In this document: positions 35,048 through 44,689 of the stretch, piece by piece
How the letters are laid out: every line of letters begins with the position of its first letter
Numbering within the stretch: the first letter of the stretch is position 1
From: Brachypterus glaber
Taxonomy: Eukaryota > Arthropoda > Insecta > Coleoptera > Kateretidae
Reading direction: 5' to 3'
Assembly (NCBI GenBank): GCA_958510825.1
Contig: OY294049.1
Coordinates: forward strand, 9,300,001 to 9,364,000
Length of the DNA stretch: 64,000 nt
The notes under the pieces: generated by a model
Database searches by the model: none
What the model saw: the letters and a program-made list of their open reading frames with translations, nothing else
What the model was told of the DNA's origin: nothing
Program-made: the position numbers and the translations under genes

Positions 35048-35338
35048 TTGTTGAGGTCTACTTCTTTTCCGAAACGTGATCCTGACGTAAAAAAGAGCCT
35101 TAATAGAATCCCTGAACTTTCTGGAGAGTGCACAATAAATAATTGGATTCAAAGCAGAATTAGTATGTCCCAAAAGCAACAAGTATCGATTTGAAGATTG
35201 TATGTCCTCCACATTTAAACTGCCAATGTCCACCAATAAGATTGCCACGTGGTAGGGTAACCAGCAAACTGCAAAAAGGACTGCTAGAAGCAGTAGGATG
35301 CAGGCTACACGTTTTCTACTGCGGATCAAACGGTTTCT
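35048..35338 (-). CDS. Class A GPCR exon (TM6-TM7), probable peptide receptor
   Basis: This exon encodes 97 residues of a rhodopsin-like receptor, a seven-helix plasma-membrane protein that signals through G proteins. The exon starts after a TTTTTTTCAG acceptor (35339-35341) with RNRLIRSRKRV, a basic third intracellular loop end. TM6 follows at residues 11-39 with the CWLP motif (25-28), then an extracellular loop, then TM7 with NPIIY (64-68) and a helix-8-like SRKFRDSIKALF. It ends in CAACAA before a GTGAGT donor (35042-35047). Both boundaries fall between codons, so the exon is symmetric (phase 0-0). CWLP plus NPIIY is typical of neuropeptide receptors, but I cannot name the ligand. The other exons (TM1-5 upstream, the tail downstream) were not found, implying long introns or exons outside the window. 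The flanking introns are full of mobile elements. Confidence 0.85.
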
Positions 35339-35352
35339 CTGAAAAAAATAGT
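35339..35352 (-). promoter_or_regulatory. 3' splice acceptor of the GPCR exon
   Basis: The minus strand reads ACTATTTTTTTCAG and then AGAAACCG. A pyrimidine tract followed by CAG defines the exon start. The upstream open frame has no receptor-like sequence. Confidence 0.75.
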
Positions 35353-35615
35353 ATATTATGATCCAAGGATGAGAAATAATGTGTTTCTTCAAGAGTTCTA
35401 AAATGTTCATATATATTAAAAGTTATCTATTTTTTTACAGTAAAAAAATGAGTTCATTGTTGTACGCCGTAAAAAAAGTTAGTTAGCAAAACCACTATTG
35501 GCGGCAGCACTCTTTGACATTGATAACAGCCATACTTCAAACTTGTTTGTTTATTATGTAAACAGGTGGTTGACTCGAGATTCTGTGCAATAACCTTGTG
35601 TGAAATTGATTAAAA

Positions 35616-35720
35616 ATGATTGAAGAAGAATATATGGTTTATACACCTACAAATCTCTCCGAAATTGCAAATGCTACATTAGACAAGTTATCATCGAAAT
35701 CGCGAAAAGTGTACGATTAA
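35616..35720 (+). pseudogene. N-terminal fragment, Crypton/tyrosine-recombinase-like (tentative)
   Basis: A 34-codon frame starts at the ATG at 35616. Its end, LDKLSSKSRKVYD, resembles the start of the core-binding region seen in insect Crypton-type recombinase genes, where a KSR..Y pattern precedes the helical domain. It stops at a TAA at 35718 where the sequence changes character (AAGGCTGGGTTTATCAAAG), suggesting that the coding part was cut by another insertion. This is recognition by pattern only. Confidence 0.3.
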
Positions 35721-36117
35721 GGCTGGGTTTATCAAAGTGCAGCTAAATTTAGCTGATACGTAATAACCATAGCAACTCCAACCAAAATCCAGAATTTGCT
35801 CTTAACTGAGACTTTATCTTTACCGTTACAAAAGGAACAGCGCGTTTCATTTGTTGAAAAGTTTTCATTACCCTTCAACGGGGATAGTAAAAAAATTGCC
35901 GCTGGATGAAGTAACCCTAGTTTTACGTGAAAAGAATTGCCAACCACCGATTTTGCAATCCACGTTAATGAAAAGCGATATATAGATAAGAATGTCTGCC
36001 ACGTTTGGAATGTGGAAAATAATCCACTGGGAAAAGGTCGAGAAAGGGCAATTTAGCGCAACAATTATTATTTTTAGACAGCAAACTGCAAAGTATATTC
36101 GTTGCTATTAATTTTTG
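35721..36117. other. Repeat-like sequence, no gene
   Basis: Probable MITE fragment (TGGGTTTATCAAAGTGCAGC) followed by unassigned sequence. Antisense frames of 61-71 codons lack domains. Confidence 0.4.
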
Positions 36118-36209
36118 TAGAGAAAGGTTAATTTCATAAGGATGTACCAAAAGTAAAAACGAGCGTCTCCGTACAGTACGAGCGTCTTCGTACAGTACGT
36201 AGGCTACAT
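36118..36209. repeat. Direct repeat unit A (first copy)
   Basis: GTAGAGAAAGGTTAATTTC through GTACCAAAAGTAAAAACGAG to CGTCTCCGTACAGTAC and CGTAGGCTAC recurs at 37185-37320 with minor changes. An inverted remnant (GGAGTCTTTTGTTTTACTTT) is at about 39945. Confidence 0.8.
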
Positions 36210-36962
36210 CCCAGGAAACCAGATGACGTCCCCGACGTACTATCGACGTCAGTTTTAGGTCATATTTGTGACGTTAAACATACTACGCATATCAGACGTG
36301 ACAAGACCTCAGTTTTTGGTCAAATCTTGACGTCATCAAAATTGTACGTTGCTGGGACCTAAATTTAATGTTGAGACTATAGGTGGCGCCACATATTGTT
36401 TTCCACTACTAAAAAAAGTTTTAAATTCTATATATTGAATTAAGTTTGATGACTATAAAATCTTTTTCTGGAATTACGTAAACTGAACAGTACTGTTCAG
36501 TAGCTATAGCGACTATAGTTAGCCTGCTATGGGTGTTCTGTGCTGCTAATTTAATGAACATCATCGGATCAGTATGGATTTTCTATGCTTATGGAAAATT
36601 TCAATGGCAAGAAATTTTCTATGAAATCCTATCATATGAGCTCATATTATAATATTGCACCCTCTAAAATTTACCCACTCCTCCTCCAGCCTTGTGTTAA
36701 TTTTCTCATGGGCAAAATCATAGTTCCATTTTTCATACCATAACTAACTATAGTTATTAATAATAAAATAATTTATATATTAATTGGAGAGTTGAACACG
36801 TTATCCAAACGTCATATTCCTGACGTTATTATAACGTCAGTAATATTACGACCCTGGGCTGTGACTTATACACGTCACTGGGACGGCAGCAAGACGTCAT
36901 GATATGACGTCATGTAGGTCAGTTAGTGCCAAATACTTGACGTCAGACGTCTTTTGGTTTCC
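36210..36962. mobile_element. GACGTC palindrome-array element
   Basis: The ends CCCAGGAAACCAGATGACGT and GACGTCTTTTGGTTTCC are imperfect inverses. The interior contains many GACGTC/TGACGTCA palindromes clustered near both ends (36230-36345 and 36815-36955). No open frame is seen. It interrupts the boundary between repeat unit A and the CACACAG-ended sequence, which are adjacent without it at 37300-37340. Confidence 0.7.
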
Positions 36963-37184
36963 ACACAGAAAAATGTTTCTTAAATCAAGAATATACATAA
37001 TTAGTTATGAGTAAACATAGACATATGCCTAATTATGTATGATCATGCATAAAATTTTGGCGAAGGCGCACTATATCTGGCCATGCCTGACAAAGTTTTT
37101 GTATGATTATGCATAATTATGCATAATTCTGTCTAATTTTACTTAAAATTAAGTATAATTATGCATGATCTTACCTACCTACCC
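36963..37184. repeat. Direct repeat unit B with ATGCATAATTATG array
   Basis: It starts ACACAGAAAAATGTTTCTTA and contains an array of TATGCATAATTATG-type palindromes plus GGCGAAGGCGCACTATATCT. A longer version of the same block occupies 37321-37700. Confidence 0.75.
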
Positions 37185-37320
37185 ATATTCGTTCGCTACT
37201 AATTTTTTATAGAGAAATGTCAATTTCATAAGCATGTACCAAAAGTAAAAACGAGCGTCTCCGTACAGTACAAGCGTCTCCGTACAGTACGAGCGTCTTC
37301 GTAAAGTACGTAGGTTACGT
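37185..37320. repeat. Direct repeat unit A (second copy)
   Basis: Matches 36118-36209, including TAATTTCATAAGCATGTACC and a small internal tandem of CGTCTCCGTACAGTAC. Confidence 0.8.
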
Positions 37321-38777
37321 ACACACAGAAAAATGTTTCTTAAATCAAGAAAATGTTGATTTGTATGTAACAAAGAGAATATATTCTCCGTCGATGTATA
37401 TAATATTCTTATATAGTATTCATATTCTTATCCCCGGGAAAAAAGTTTTTGTATGATCATACATAATTATGCATAAATATGCATAATTATGTATGGGTAT
37501 ATGCATAATTAGGTATGAGTATACTTAGACCTATGCCTAATTATGTATGATCAATGATCATTGATAATGCCTAAAATTTTAAATTTTGGTGAAGGCGCAC
37601 CATATCTGGTCATGCATGACAAAGTTTTTTTTATGATTAGGCATAATTATGCAAAATTCTGTCTAATTTTACTTAAAATTAAGTATAATTGGTTAGAGCG
37701 ACCAATGTGAACTAAGCGCCACTTTTTCAAAAAATTTGGTTTTTATTGCAGACCTGCACCATGGACTATAGTCCATAGTACTACCAATAGTAAAAAAAAT
37801 GGCACTTAGTTCACTTTGGCTTTAGACCGACCAATTATGCATGATTTTACCTACCGGGTTCATACATGGTCAAAATCGAGACATGATCATACAAAATATT
37901 TTATGATTATTAATCACACAGAATAGTATATTCTATAACTAGTATGGAATAGACAATATTCCGCGAGAGCGGAAAGTTTGTCATACGAGCCGGTAGGCGA
38001 GTATGACGGTCCCGCGAGCGCGGAATGACTATTCCATACGTGTTGTAGACTATACTTTTTCTTCGACTGCAAATATGAAACACTGTATGGCTTTAAACTG
38101 CCGACAAGGTTAAAAACAATGTTTTTTGTAACTCGACATTGTAAATGCAACAAAACACATATTTTTAAATAAAACAATTAATGTTATTAAATAATTTTAT
38201 CAAACCAGTACTTAAAAAATATTTTTATTTAATTTTAGCACATATTTACAAATTATAATGCAAAAACTGAAGGTTTTGTCAGATTGTTGTGACAGTTATC
38301 AGGTTTAAATATTTAACAATAGATGGAGAAGTTTTAATTTTTTGAACTAAATTGATAAAAAACTCGTCAAATATTAAGAAAAACTAATAAACTTTATGTA
38401 ATTTTAACGCAAAACTTTAAATTGCCTTAAATTATTCAATATTTCATGGTAAAATATATATATTTTTGCTAATTTTGCTACAGTTTTCTTTACTTTTATA
38501 AACAAGAGATGGCACTACATGTGCTCATTCTAAGACTTGATAGGGAATATTCATACCGTATCTAGAGCTAGAATGGATTCATTCTGTGTTGAAAAGTGTG
38601 TGTATTTGCTTACATTCTAAAGCAGTCGCAGAAAAACATTTTTTTCTCGGGATTTAAAGCAAAATATTGCCTTAAATATAAAAGGATAAGAATATGGTAT
38701 GCATCAACGGAGAATATATTCTCTTCGTTATATACAAATCAACATATTCTTGATTTAAGAAACATTTTTCTGTGTGT
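37321..38777. mobile_element. ACACACAG-ended TIR element, about 1.46 kb
   Basis: TIRs of about 70 bp begin ACACACAGAAAAATGTTTCT. The right end is the inverse, ending AGAAACATTTTTCTGTGTGT. Both include GAGAATATATTCTC next to the tips. No transposase is present. The left arm (37918-38632) of a large palindrome lies within it while the right arm lies outside, so the two structures interleave. Confidence 0.75.
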
Positions 38778-39776
38778 ACTACCTTGGCTCGCAAATCATA
38801 TTTGTACAGAAAAAACGTTCTTTCGACACAAAAATAACTGCGAACCGAAAAACGAGTATAGAAAATAATGGGTGAAAATAGATTGTTTTTGGAGTTATGT
38901 TACTATCTGTCAAGTCGTTGCAGGGCCGTAGCCTCCCCCCACCTATCAAGTTTAACCAAAAAAGTTGCATATTTCATGGATTAAAAACATAAAAGTTGCA
39001 TATTTCATGGATTAAAAATATAAAAGTTGCATATTTTTTCTATGGTGGGACTTTTTTTTTTTTTAGACTGCTTTAGAATGTAAGCAAATACACACACTTT
39101 TCAAAGACAGAATGAATTCATTCTAGCTCTAGATACGGTATGAATATTCCGTATTAAGTGTTAGAATGAGTACATGTAGTGCCATCTCTTGTTTATAAAA
39201 GTAAAAAAAAACTGTAGCAAAATTAGCAAAAATATATGTATTTTACCATGAAATATTGAATAATTTAATGCAATTTAAAGTTTTGCGTTAAAATTACATA
39301 AAGTTTATTAGTTTTTTTAATATTTGACCAGTTCTTTATAAATTTAGTTCAAAAAATTAAAACTGCTCCATCTATTGTTAAATATTTAAACCTAATATCT
39401 GTCACAACAATCTGACATAACCTTCAATTTTTGCATTATAATTTGTAAATATGTGCTAAAATTAAATAAAAATCTTTTTTAAGTACTGATTTGATAAAAT
39501 TATTAAATAACATTAATTGCTTGATTTAAAAATATGTGTTTTATTGCATTTACAATGCCGAGTCACAAAAAATATCGTTTTTAACCTTGTCCGCAGTTTA
39601 AAGCCATACAGTGTTTTATATTTGCAGTCGAATAAAAAGTATAGTCTACAACACTTATGGAATAGTCATTCCGCGCTCGCGGGACCGTCATACTCGCCTG
39701 CCAGCTTGTATGACAAACTTTTTGTGGGCGCGGAATATTGTCTATTCCATACTAGTTATAGAATATACTATTTCAG
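37918..39776. repeat. Large palindrome, arms of about 715 bp
   Basis: The left arm 37918-38632 and right arm 39064-39776 are reverse complements with scattered differences, separated by about 430 bp. Tips are GAATAGTATATTCTATAACT on the left and its inverse on the right. The inner junction words GCTTACATTCTAAAGCAGTC and GACTGCTTTAGAATGTAAGC are perfect. No conserved protein is encoded. The small frames on either arm are mirror images. Confidence 0.9.
38960..39045. repeat. Tandem repeat, about 32-bp unit
   Basis: AAAAGTTGCATATTTCATGG followed by ATTAAAAATAT is repeated about 2.5 times. The same unit forms a longer array at 61400-61810. Just upstream is a CAGGGCCGTAGCC hAT-like end (38923). 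Confidence 0.75.
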
Positions 39777-39796
39777 TATGGTCCGTACTGCAGGGG

Positions 39797-39940
39797 CAGA
39801 CCAAGGAGGGGGTAGGGGGTCCCTAGTCATAACTTTTTTGTTGGGAGGGGCACAACTTCAGGCCCACTCCCCTCCCCTGGTAGTTTAGTGCATGGTTAAC
39901 CTGGGCTCCTTTCCTCAAAAATTTCAAGATCCGCCACTGA
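39797..39940. mobile_element. Short hAT-type MITE, about 140 bp
   Basis: The left tip CAGGGGCAGACCAAGG and the right tip GATCCGCCACTG (inverse CAGTGGCGGATC) are typical hAT-like termini. The flanking bases are inverted rather than directly repeated, probably because the insertion site lay in a palindrome. Confidence 0.5.
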
Positions 39941-41340
39941 GTACGGAGGAGTCTTTTGTTTTACTTTTGTAATTTTTGTTCCAATTTTTCTTAAAAGAAG
40001 TTTAATAATATCAATATTATGAAAGTCAATTTATGTATCGTAATGCAATTATTACTATACAGAAAAGGAAAAAATATATTTGCTTAAAAATTAGCCGCTC
40101 TAGCTCTAACTTTGCCTATAGGCAAACAGGCAGTATACAAATTATTAAGAACTTTGCATGAAGTACAGAAAGTTAAAAACCGCAAATAATGAAGCTGAAG
40201 CTTTATACTTAACCCAATTTTGGTTTCATAACAAAAGTTAGTCAAGAAAATTTTCACGTTGTGGCCCACATGTAAGCGGAACAAGCCTAGCTATAACGAA
40301 CACTTTGTAAAGTTTCAGAAAAACTTTATGTTAAACACAAATGAACATACCGGCTGTGGGTAATAAAATGAAATGCCCTGAATATAGATTTTTTTTTAAA
40401 TTAAATAAATAAAATTTAAATATGGGTTTTTAAGAAGAATAAAATAGCTAGTGGTTAATTATTATCGTGGGACTCATGAATGTCAATCCCAAATCGGACA
40501 TTTTTGATCAAAATGTAACATATTCAAAATTCAGCAAAATCTGACCAAAATTACTTTTTTATTCGATTAATTGTAAAAGCGTGATGTATCACTTTTTGTT
40601 CATGTTGTATGGCGAAAAGTTGGACTTTGTTACCCAAAAAGTTTTTTTGGCCCGCTAACTAACTTTTTATTTATTTTTAATTTTTGATATTTTTTTATGT
40701 TCTTTTTGACCAGATACAAGTATTATAATCATTTTATATAAAAAATTTCTTCTATAACATAACCTTAAAACATATGGTTAACCGGTTAAGCTGGATTCCT
40801 CCACTAACATAATTCATAAACACAAAATTTTAATTGTTACATCAATTTAAATATTTATAATATTTATAGAACCGTTTCAGAAGTATTAATATTTTCATTC
40901 CAAACATATTTTAACACAAATTTATCAAAACAATAAGCTAATTTAAAAATTTAACCGCAGGCAAAAGAAATGATTTAATTGTTTTTTTTTGCGATTTGAT
41001 TGGATATCAATTTGTCATCGATAACTAGATAGGCTATAAGACTTTTAGTTAAGGAAATATTTTTTGCAATTTAAAATTAAATATATTTTAATAATTTATT
41101 ATAGTTATTAACAATTGAATATAAAATGTTGTATAATACACGGAAGAAAAGTTTAACTTTGATAAAGTAGGTTTATTACCCTCGAGCCGGAGGCATTTGG
41201 CTTCTAAAAACCCACTGAATCGAAAAATTTAACTTTTCGCCATTGTTTTATAAATATTTCATAAGAACTTCTTATTAAGGAAACGAGCGGGCTTTTTCAT
41301 GTTCAAGTTCGTTTTCAGCGCTTAAAAATACTTTTTTTTT
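39941..41340. other. No gene seen
   Basis: Mostly AT-rich sequence. A 66-codon antisense frame (40084-40284) has no recognisable domain. No RNA gene was recognised. Confidence 0.45.
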
Positions 41341-41341
41341 T

Positions 41342-41575
41342 GAAAACCAAAATTTTAATGATGCAGGGCGAATATACATTAAAAACTAAGAAAAAAACCT
41401 CATATACAGCTACTTCCAAAAATGAATCCTAATGGAGCTATGGCCTCCTAAAAATGCACCATTTTTAAAGGGCTATGGTAGCTTTAAAAGGGTTTTTTCG
41501 ATCTACATGTATGGAAACTTTTTTTCTTAGTTTTTGATGTAGAATAACATTGCATCATTAAAATTTTGGTTTTCG
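41342..41575. repeat. Fold-back element, about 234 bp
   Basis: AAAACCAAAATTTTAATGAT, then GCA, pairs with TGCATCATTAAAATTTTGGT. The inner arms TTAAAAACTAAGAAAAAA and TTTTTTCTTAGTTTTTGA also pair. The interior carries ACAGGGTG-family words (GGAGCTATGGCCTCC). Confidence 0.7.
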
Positions 41576-41934
41576 ACATTTTAGTATTTAATTTTTCGTC
41601 CTCGAACCGTGAAATTTCACCTTCAAATGAACTTTTCTCGAAAACAGTTAATCCTACAGTATAACAACAAGAATACGTTTTTTATGTATTTTGACCTGAG
41701 GAATCATATTTCAAAAATAAAATTGCAAAAAAGTTACACAGAAAAAAGTTTGGGACAAAAAACTGATAAGGCCCCCCCGTTTCGCACACCCCTGGTTTAA
41801 ATAAGTACGTGAAAATGACATAAAAAGATGGGCCTTATTAAAATTAATTCACATGCAAAACCTCGTTAATATATCTCAAAGTGTTCCTGAGTTATTAAAT
41901 AAAAACCGATCTTTTTTAACCAATTTCAAAGGGG

Positions 41935-42055
41935 CGTAGCTCCCTTATGACGCATTTTTAGAAATATGTTTATAGGAACTTTTTGTCATATTTTATCATT
42001 TAAAATCACCTGTTAAAATTTCCTACGCTATTTCAAATACACCCTGTATAGATAT
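41935..42055. repeat. ACAGGGTG-family fragment (right end)
   Basis: GGGGCGTAGCTCCCTTATGA through AATCACCTGTTAAAATTTCC to ACACCCTGTATA matches the inverse of the family left end at 32138. Confidence 0.6.
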
Positions 42056-42230
42056 ATCTCAGAGGTATCTTAATTAAGATTCTCGATATTTGGCATACAT
42101 GTTCTTTATCGAAATAAGAATAATACGCGTTTCAGGAATTTTCGATATTCCACCCTTAAAAAAAACAATATTCCCTTATCCCTTTGATTTCGTGGAAATT
42201 ATTAAACAAGGTCAGTAAAGCGAGAAATAC

Positions 42231-44557
42231 ACTGAGAGCTTGTTACCGTAGTAAATACTAAACGTTTTTGCTTATATGGAACCCCACGAAAGTTTGGTTA
42301 ACATTCACGGGTTGTTACAATTACCAGAACTATAACAACGTTAAGTATTACTGTAACAACCAGTGAATGTTTACTAAACTTTTGTGGGGTTCCATATAAA
42401 CAAAACACGGCGGGTCCAAAACGGTTTTATTAAAAAATTCACCTCCATCCAAAACTGATGTCAATTCTTGTTAAGGGATCGAATACGTGTAGAATAAACC
42501 AAAAATTAAAAAAATCGTAGGAAGAAATTTTGAGTAATATCGATAAACGTCTGTTTTTGGATACTTTACAGCTGTTAAATTATTCTCTTGCCTTTTGAAG
42601 TACTGAAAATTAATTAAAACCCCTTGTATGTCATACTACTGGAAAGCTATTAAAATGAGCTTTCTTTTGATATATAACATAATAACAAAGAGCAACGCGG
42701 GTTGCCTACTCTAGACCTTTTAATAAGTTTTTATAAAAAAATAGTTATATTGCAAAACTTAACAGGTTGTTTTAAAAACAGAAATACTAAATTAAGAGGA
42801 GATTCTACACCGAAAAATGTAAAAAAAAGTTCCTATAAAGATTTGTCTGTAGATGTGTCCTAGGGAGTTACGGCCCTCCGAAGTGTCCGTCCGTCCGTAG
42901 GGTTTTTATTAAATATCTCTGAAACCCTATAAACTACACCAACGAAATTTTGTACATACCCTTATATAATAAAGGCAATCATCCTATGTAATTTTGATTT
43001 TATAATTTTAACCAGAGGCGTGCAAAATAGGGGACGCTTTTGCCCCAAACTTTTTTTATTGCTTTTTTTGAAATTTTCCCAATTGAATATGTTTCCTTAC
43101 TTTAAAACACATAAGAAAGGTACTCTTTATGTAATACCAAACACGGTGGGTCCAAAACTAGTTTTTATAATGCATATATTAGAAACAATAATAGAATATA
43201 AATATATTTTTGTTTTACTGCCAGTTTAGAAATTACCAATAGATAAAAAATTAAATGTTTCCTACCTTTTCAAAAATAAAACAAAACTATTTTTATATCC
43301 TATTGTTTTTATCTGTAACCTTTATTTTTTTAACTTAGCTATCATTTAGTTTAGTTTAGTTTTTATATGTTACTCGCTTCACTTTGTTTTCTCTGTTTAA
43401 ATAATAAATAAGTGTACAAATATTATTAAAACCAAGCATGCGATTTTTTCTATAAAAATTTAATAAGTAGGCAACCCTTGTTACTTTCTGTTTTTATATT
43501 ATACATAAAAAAGCTTATTTTATAAACTTTTCATCAATATATATATATAAATAAGGGGGTTTCATTAGTTTTTATGTTACAAAAGGCACGAGAATAATTT
43601 AATACCTACAAAAATATTTAAAAGCAAGTTTTTCGGTATTACTCAAAATTTCTTCCATCAATTTTTTTATTTTTGTTTTTTTTACTCGTATTCGACCCCT
43701 TAACAAGAATTAACATTAATTTTGGACTTTTTTGGATAGAGGTGAAATTGTTATAAAAACTAGTTTTGGACCCACCGTGCGCCGTGTTTGGTATTACATA
43801 AAGAGTACCTTTCTTATGTGTTTTAAAGTAAGGAATCATATTTAATTGGAAAAATTTCAAAAAAAGCAATAAAAAAAGTTTGGGGCAAAAGCGTTCCCTA
43901 TTTTGCACGCCTCTGGTTAAAATTATAAAATTAGATAGGATGATTGCCTTTATTATATAAGGGTATGTACAAAATTTCGTTGGTGTAGTTTATAGGGTTT
44001 CAGAGATAATTAATAAAAACCCTACGGACGGACGGACACTTCGGAGGGCCGTAACTCCCTAGGACACATCTACAGACAAATCTTTATAGGAACTTTTTTT
44101 TTACATTTTTCGGTGTAGAATCTCCTCTTAATTTAGTATTTCTGTTTTTAAAACAACCTGTTAAGTTTTGCAATATAACAATTTTTTTATGAAAACTTAT
44201 TAAAAGGTCTAGGGTAGGCAACCCGCGTTGCTCTTTGTTATTATGTTATATATCAAAAGAAAGTTCATTTTAATAGCTTTCCAGTAGTATGACATACAAG
44301 GGGTTTAAATTAATTTTCAGTACTTCAAAAGGCAAGAAAATAATTTAACAGCTGTAAGGTATCCAAAAACAGACGTTTATCGATATTACTCAAAAATTTT
44401 TCCTACGATTTTTTTAATTTTTGAGTTATTCTACTCGTATTCGATCCCTTAACAAGAATTGACATCAGTTTTGGATGGAGGTGAAATTTTTAATAAAACC
44501 GGTTTTGGACCCGCCGTGAAAAACGTTTAGTATTTACTTCGGTAACGAATTCTCAGT
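42231..44557. repeat. Large palindromic element, about 2.3 kb
   Basis: The outer tips ACTGAGAGCTTGTTACCG and CGGTAACGAATTCTCAGT are inverted. The arms (42402-43174 and 43752-44520) are long reverse complements that include CGGCGGGTCCAAAACGG, CGGACGGACACTTCGGAGGG-type words and GTAGGCAACCCGCGTTGC. The spacer (43175-43751) contains a diverged direct copy of the right arm's outer part. A 132-bp hairpin (42270-42401) is inserted in the left arm. No coding sequence: the 89-codon antisense frame at 43639-43908 mirrors a plus-strand frame at 43020. Confidence 0.85.
42270..42401. repeat. Nested hairpin MITE, 132 bp
   Basis: TATATGGAACCCCACGAAAG, then TTTGGT, pairs with AACTTTTGTGGGGTTCCATA. Inner arms AACATTCACGGGTTGTTAC and GTAACAACCAGTGAATGTT also match. 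The opposite arm of the host palindrome (near 44520) lacks it, which shows that it is a later insertion. Confidence 0.85.
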
Positions 44558-44689
44558 ATAAGTTTTTTTAATATAAAATCGTAAAATTACATCATAAAAT
44601 CTAGTAACTTTTACTTTTTTCTGCATGGCAACACATTACCTACGATTCTGTATGTAAATTTACATATTTATTTTTTAATAATAATAATA

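Noticed and set aside
37914..39888. 87- and 123-codon frames with matching sequence
   Set aside because: Again the two arms of a palindrome. The proteins match each other only because the DNA does.
43020..43908. Similar 69- and 89-codon frames on opposite strands
   Set aside because: They are mirror images of each other because they lie in the two arms of the 42.2-44.6 kb palindrome. Frame preservation is short and no domain is recognisable.
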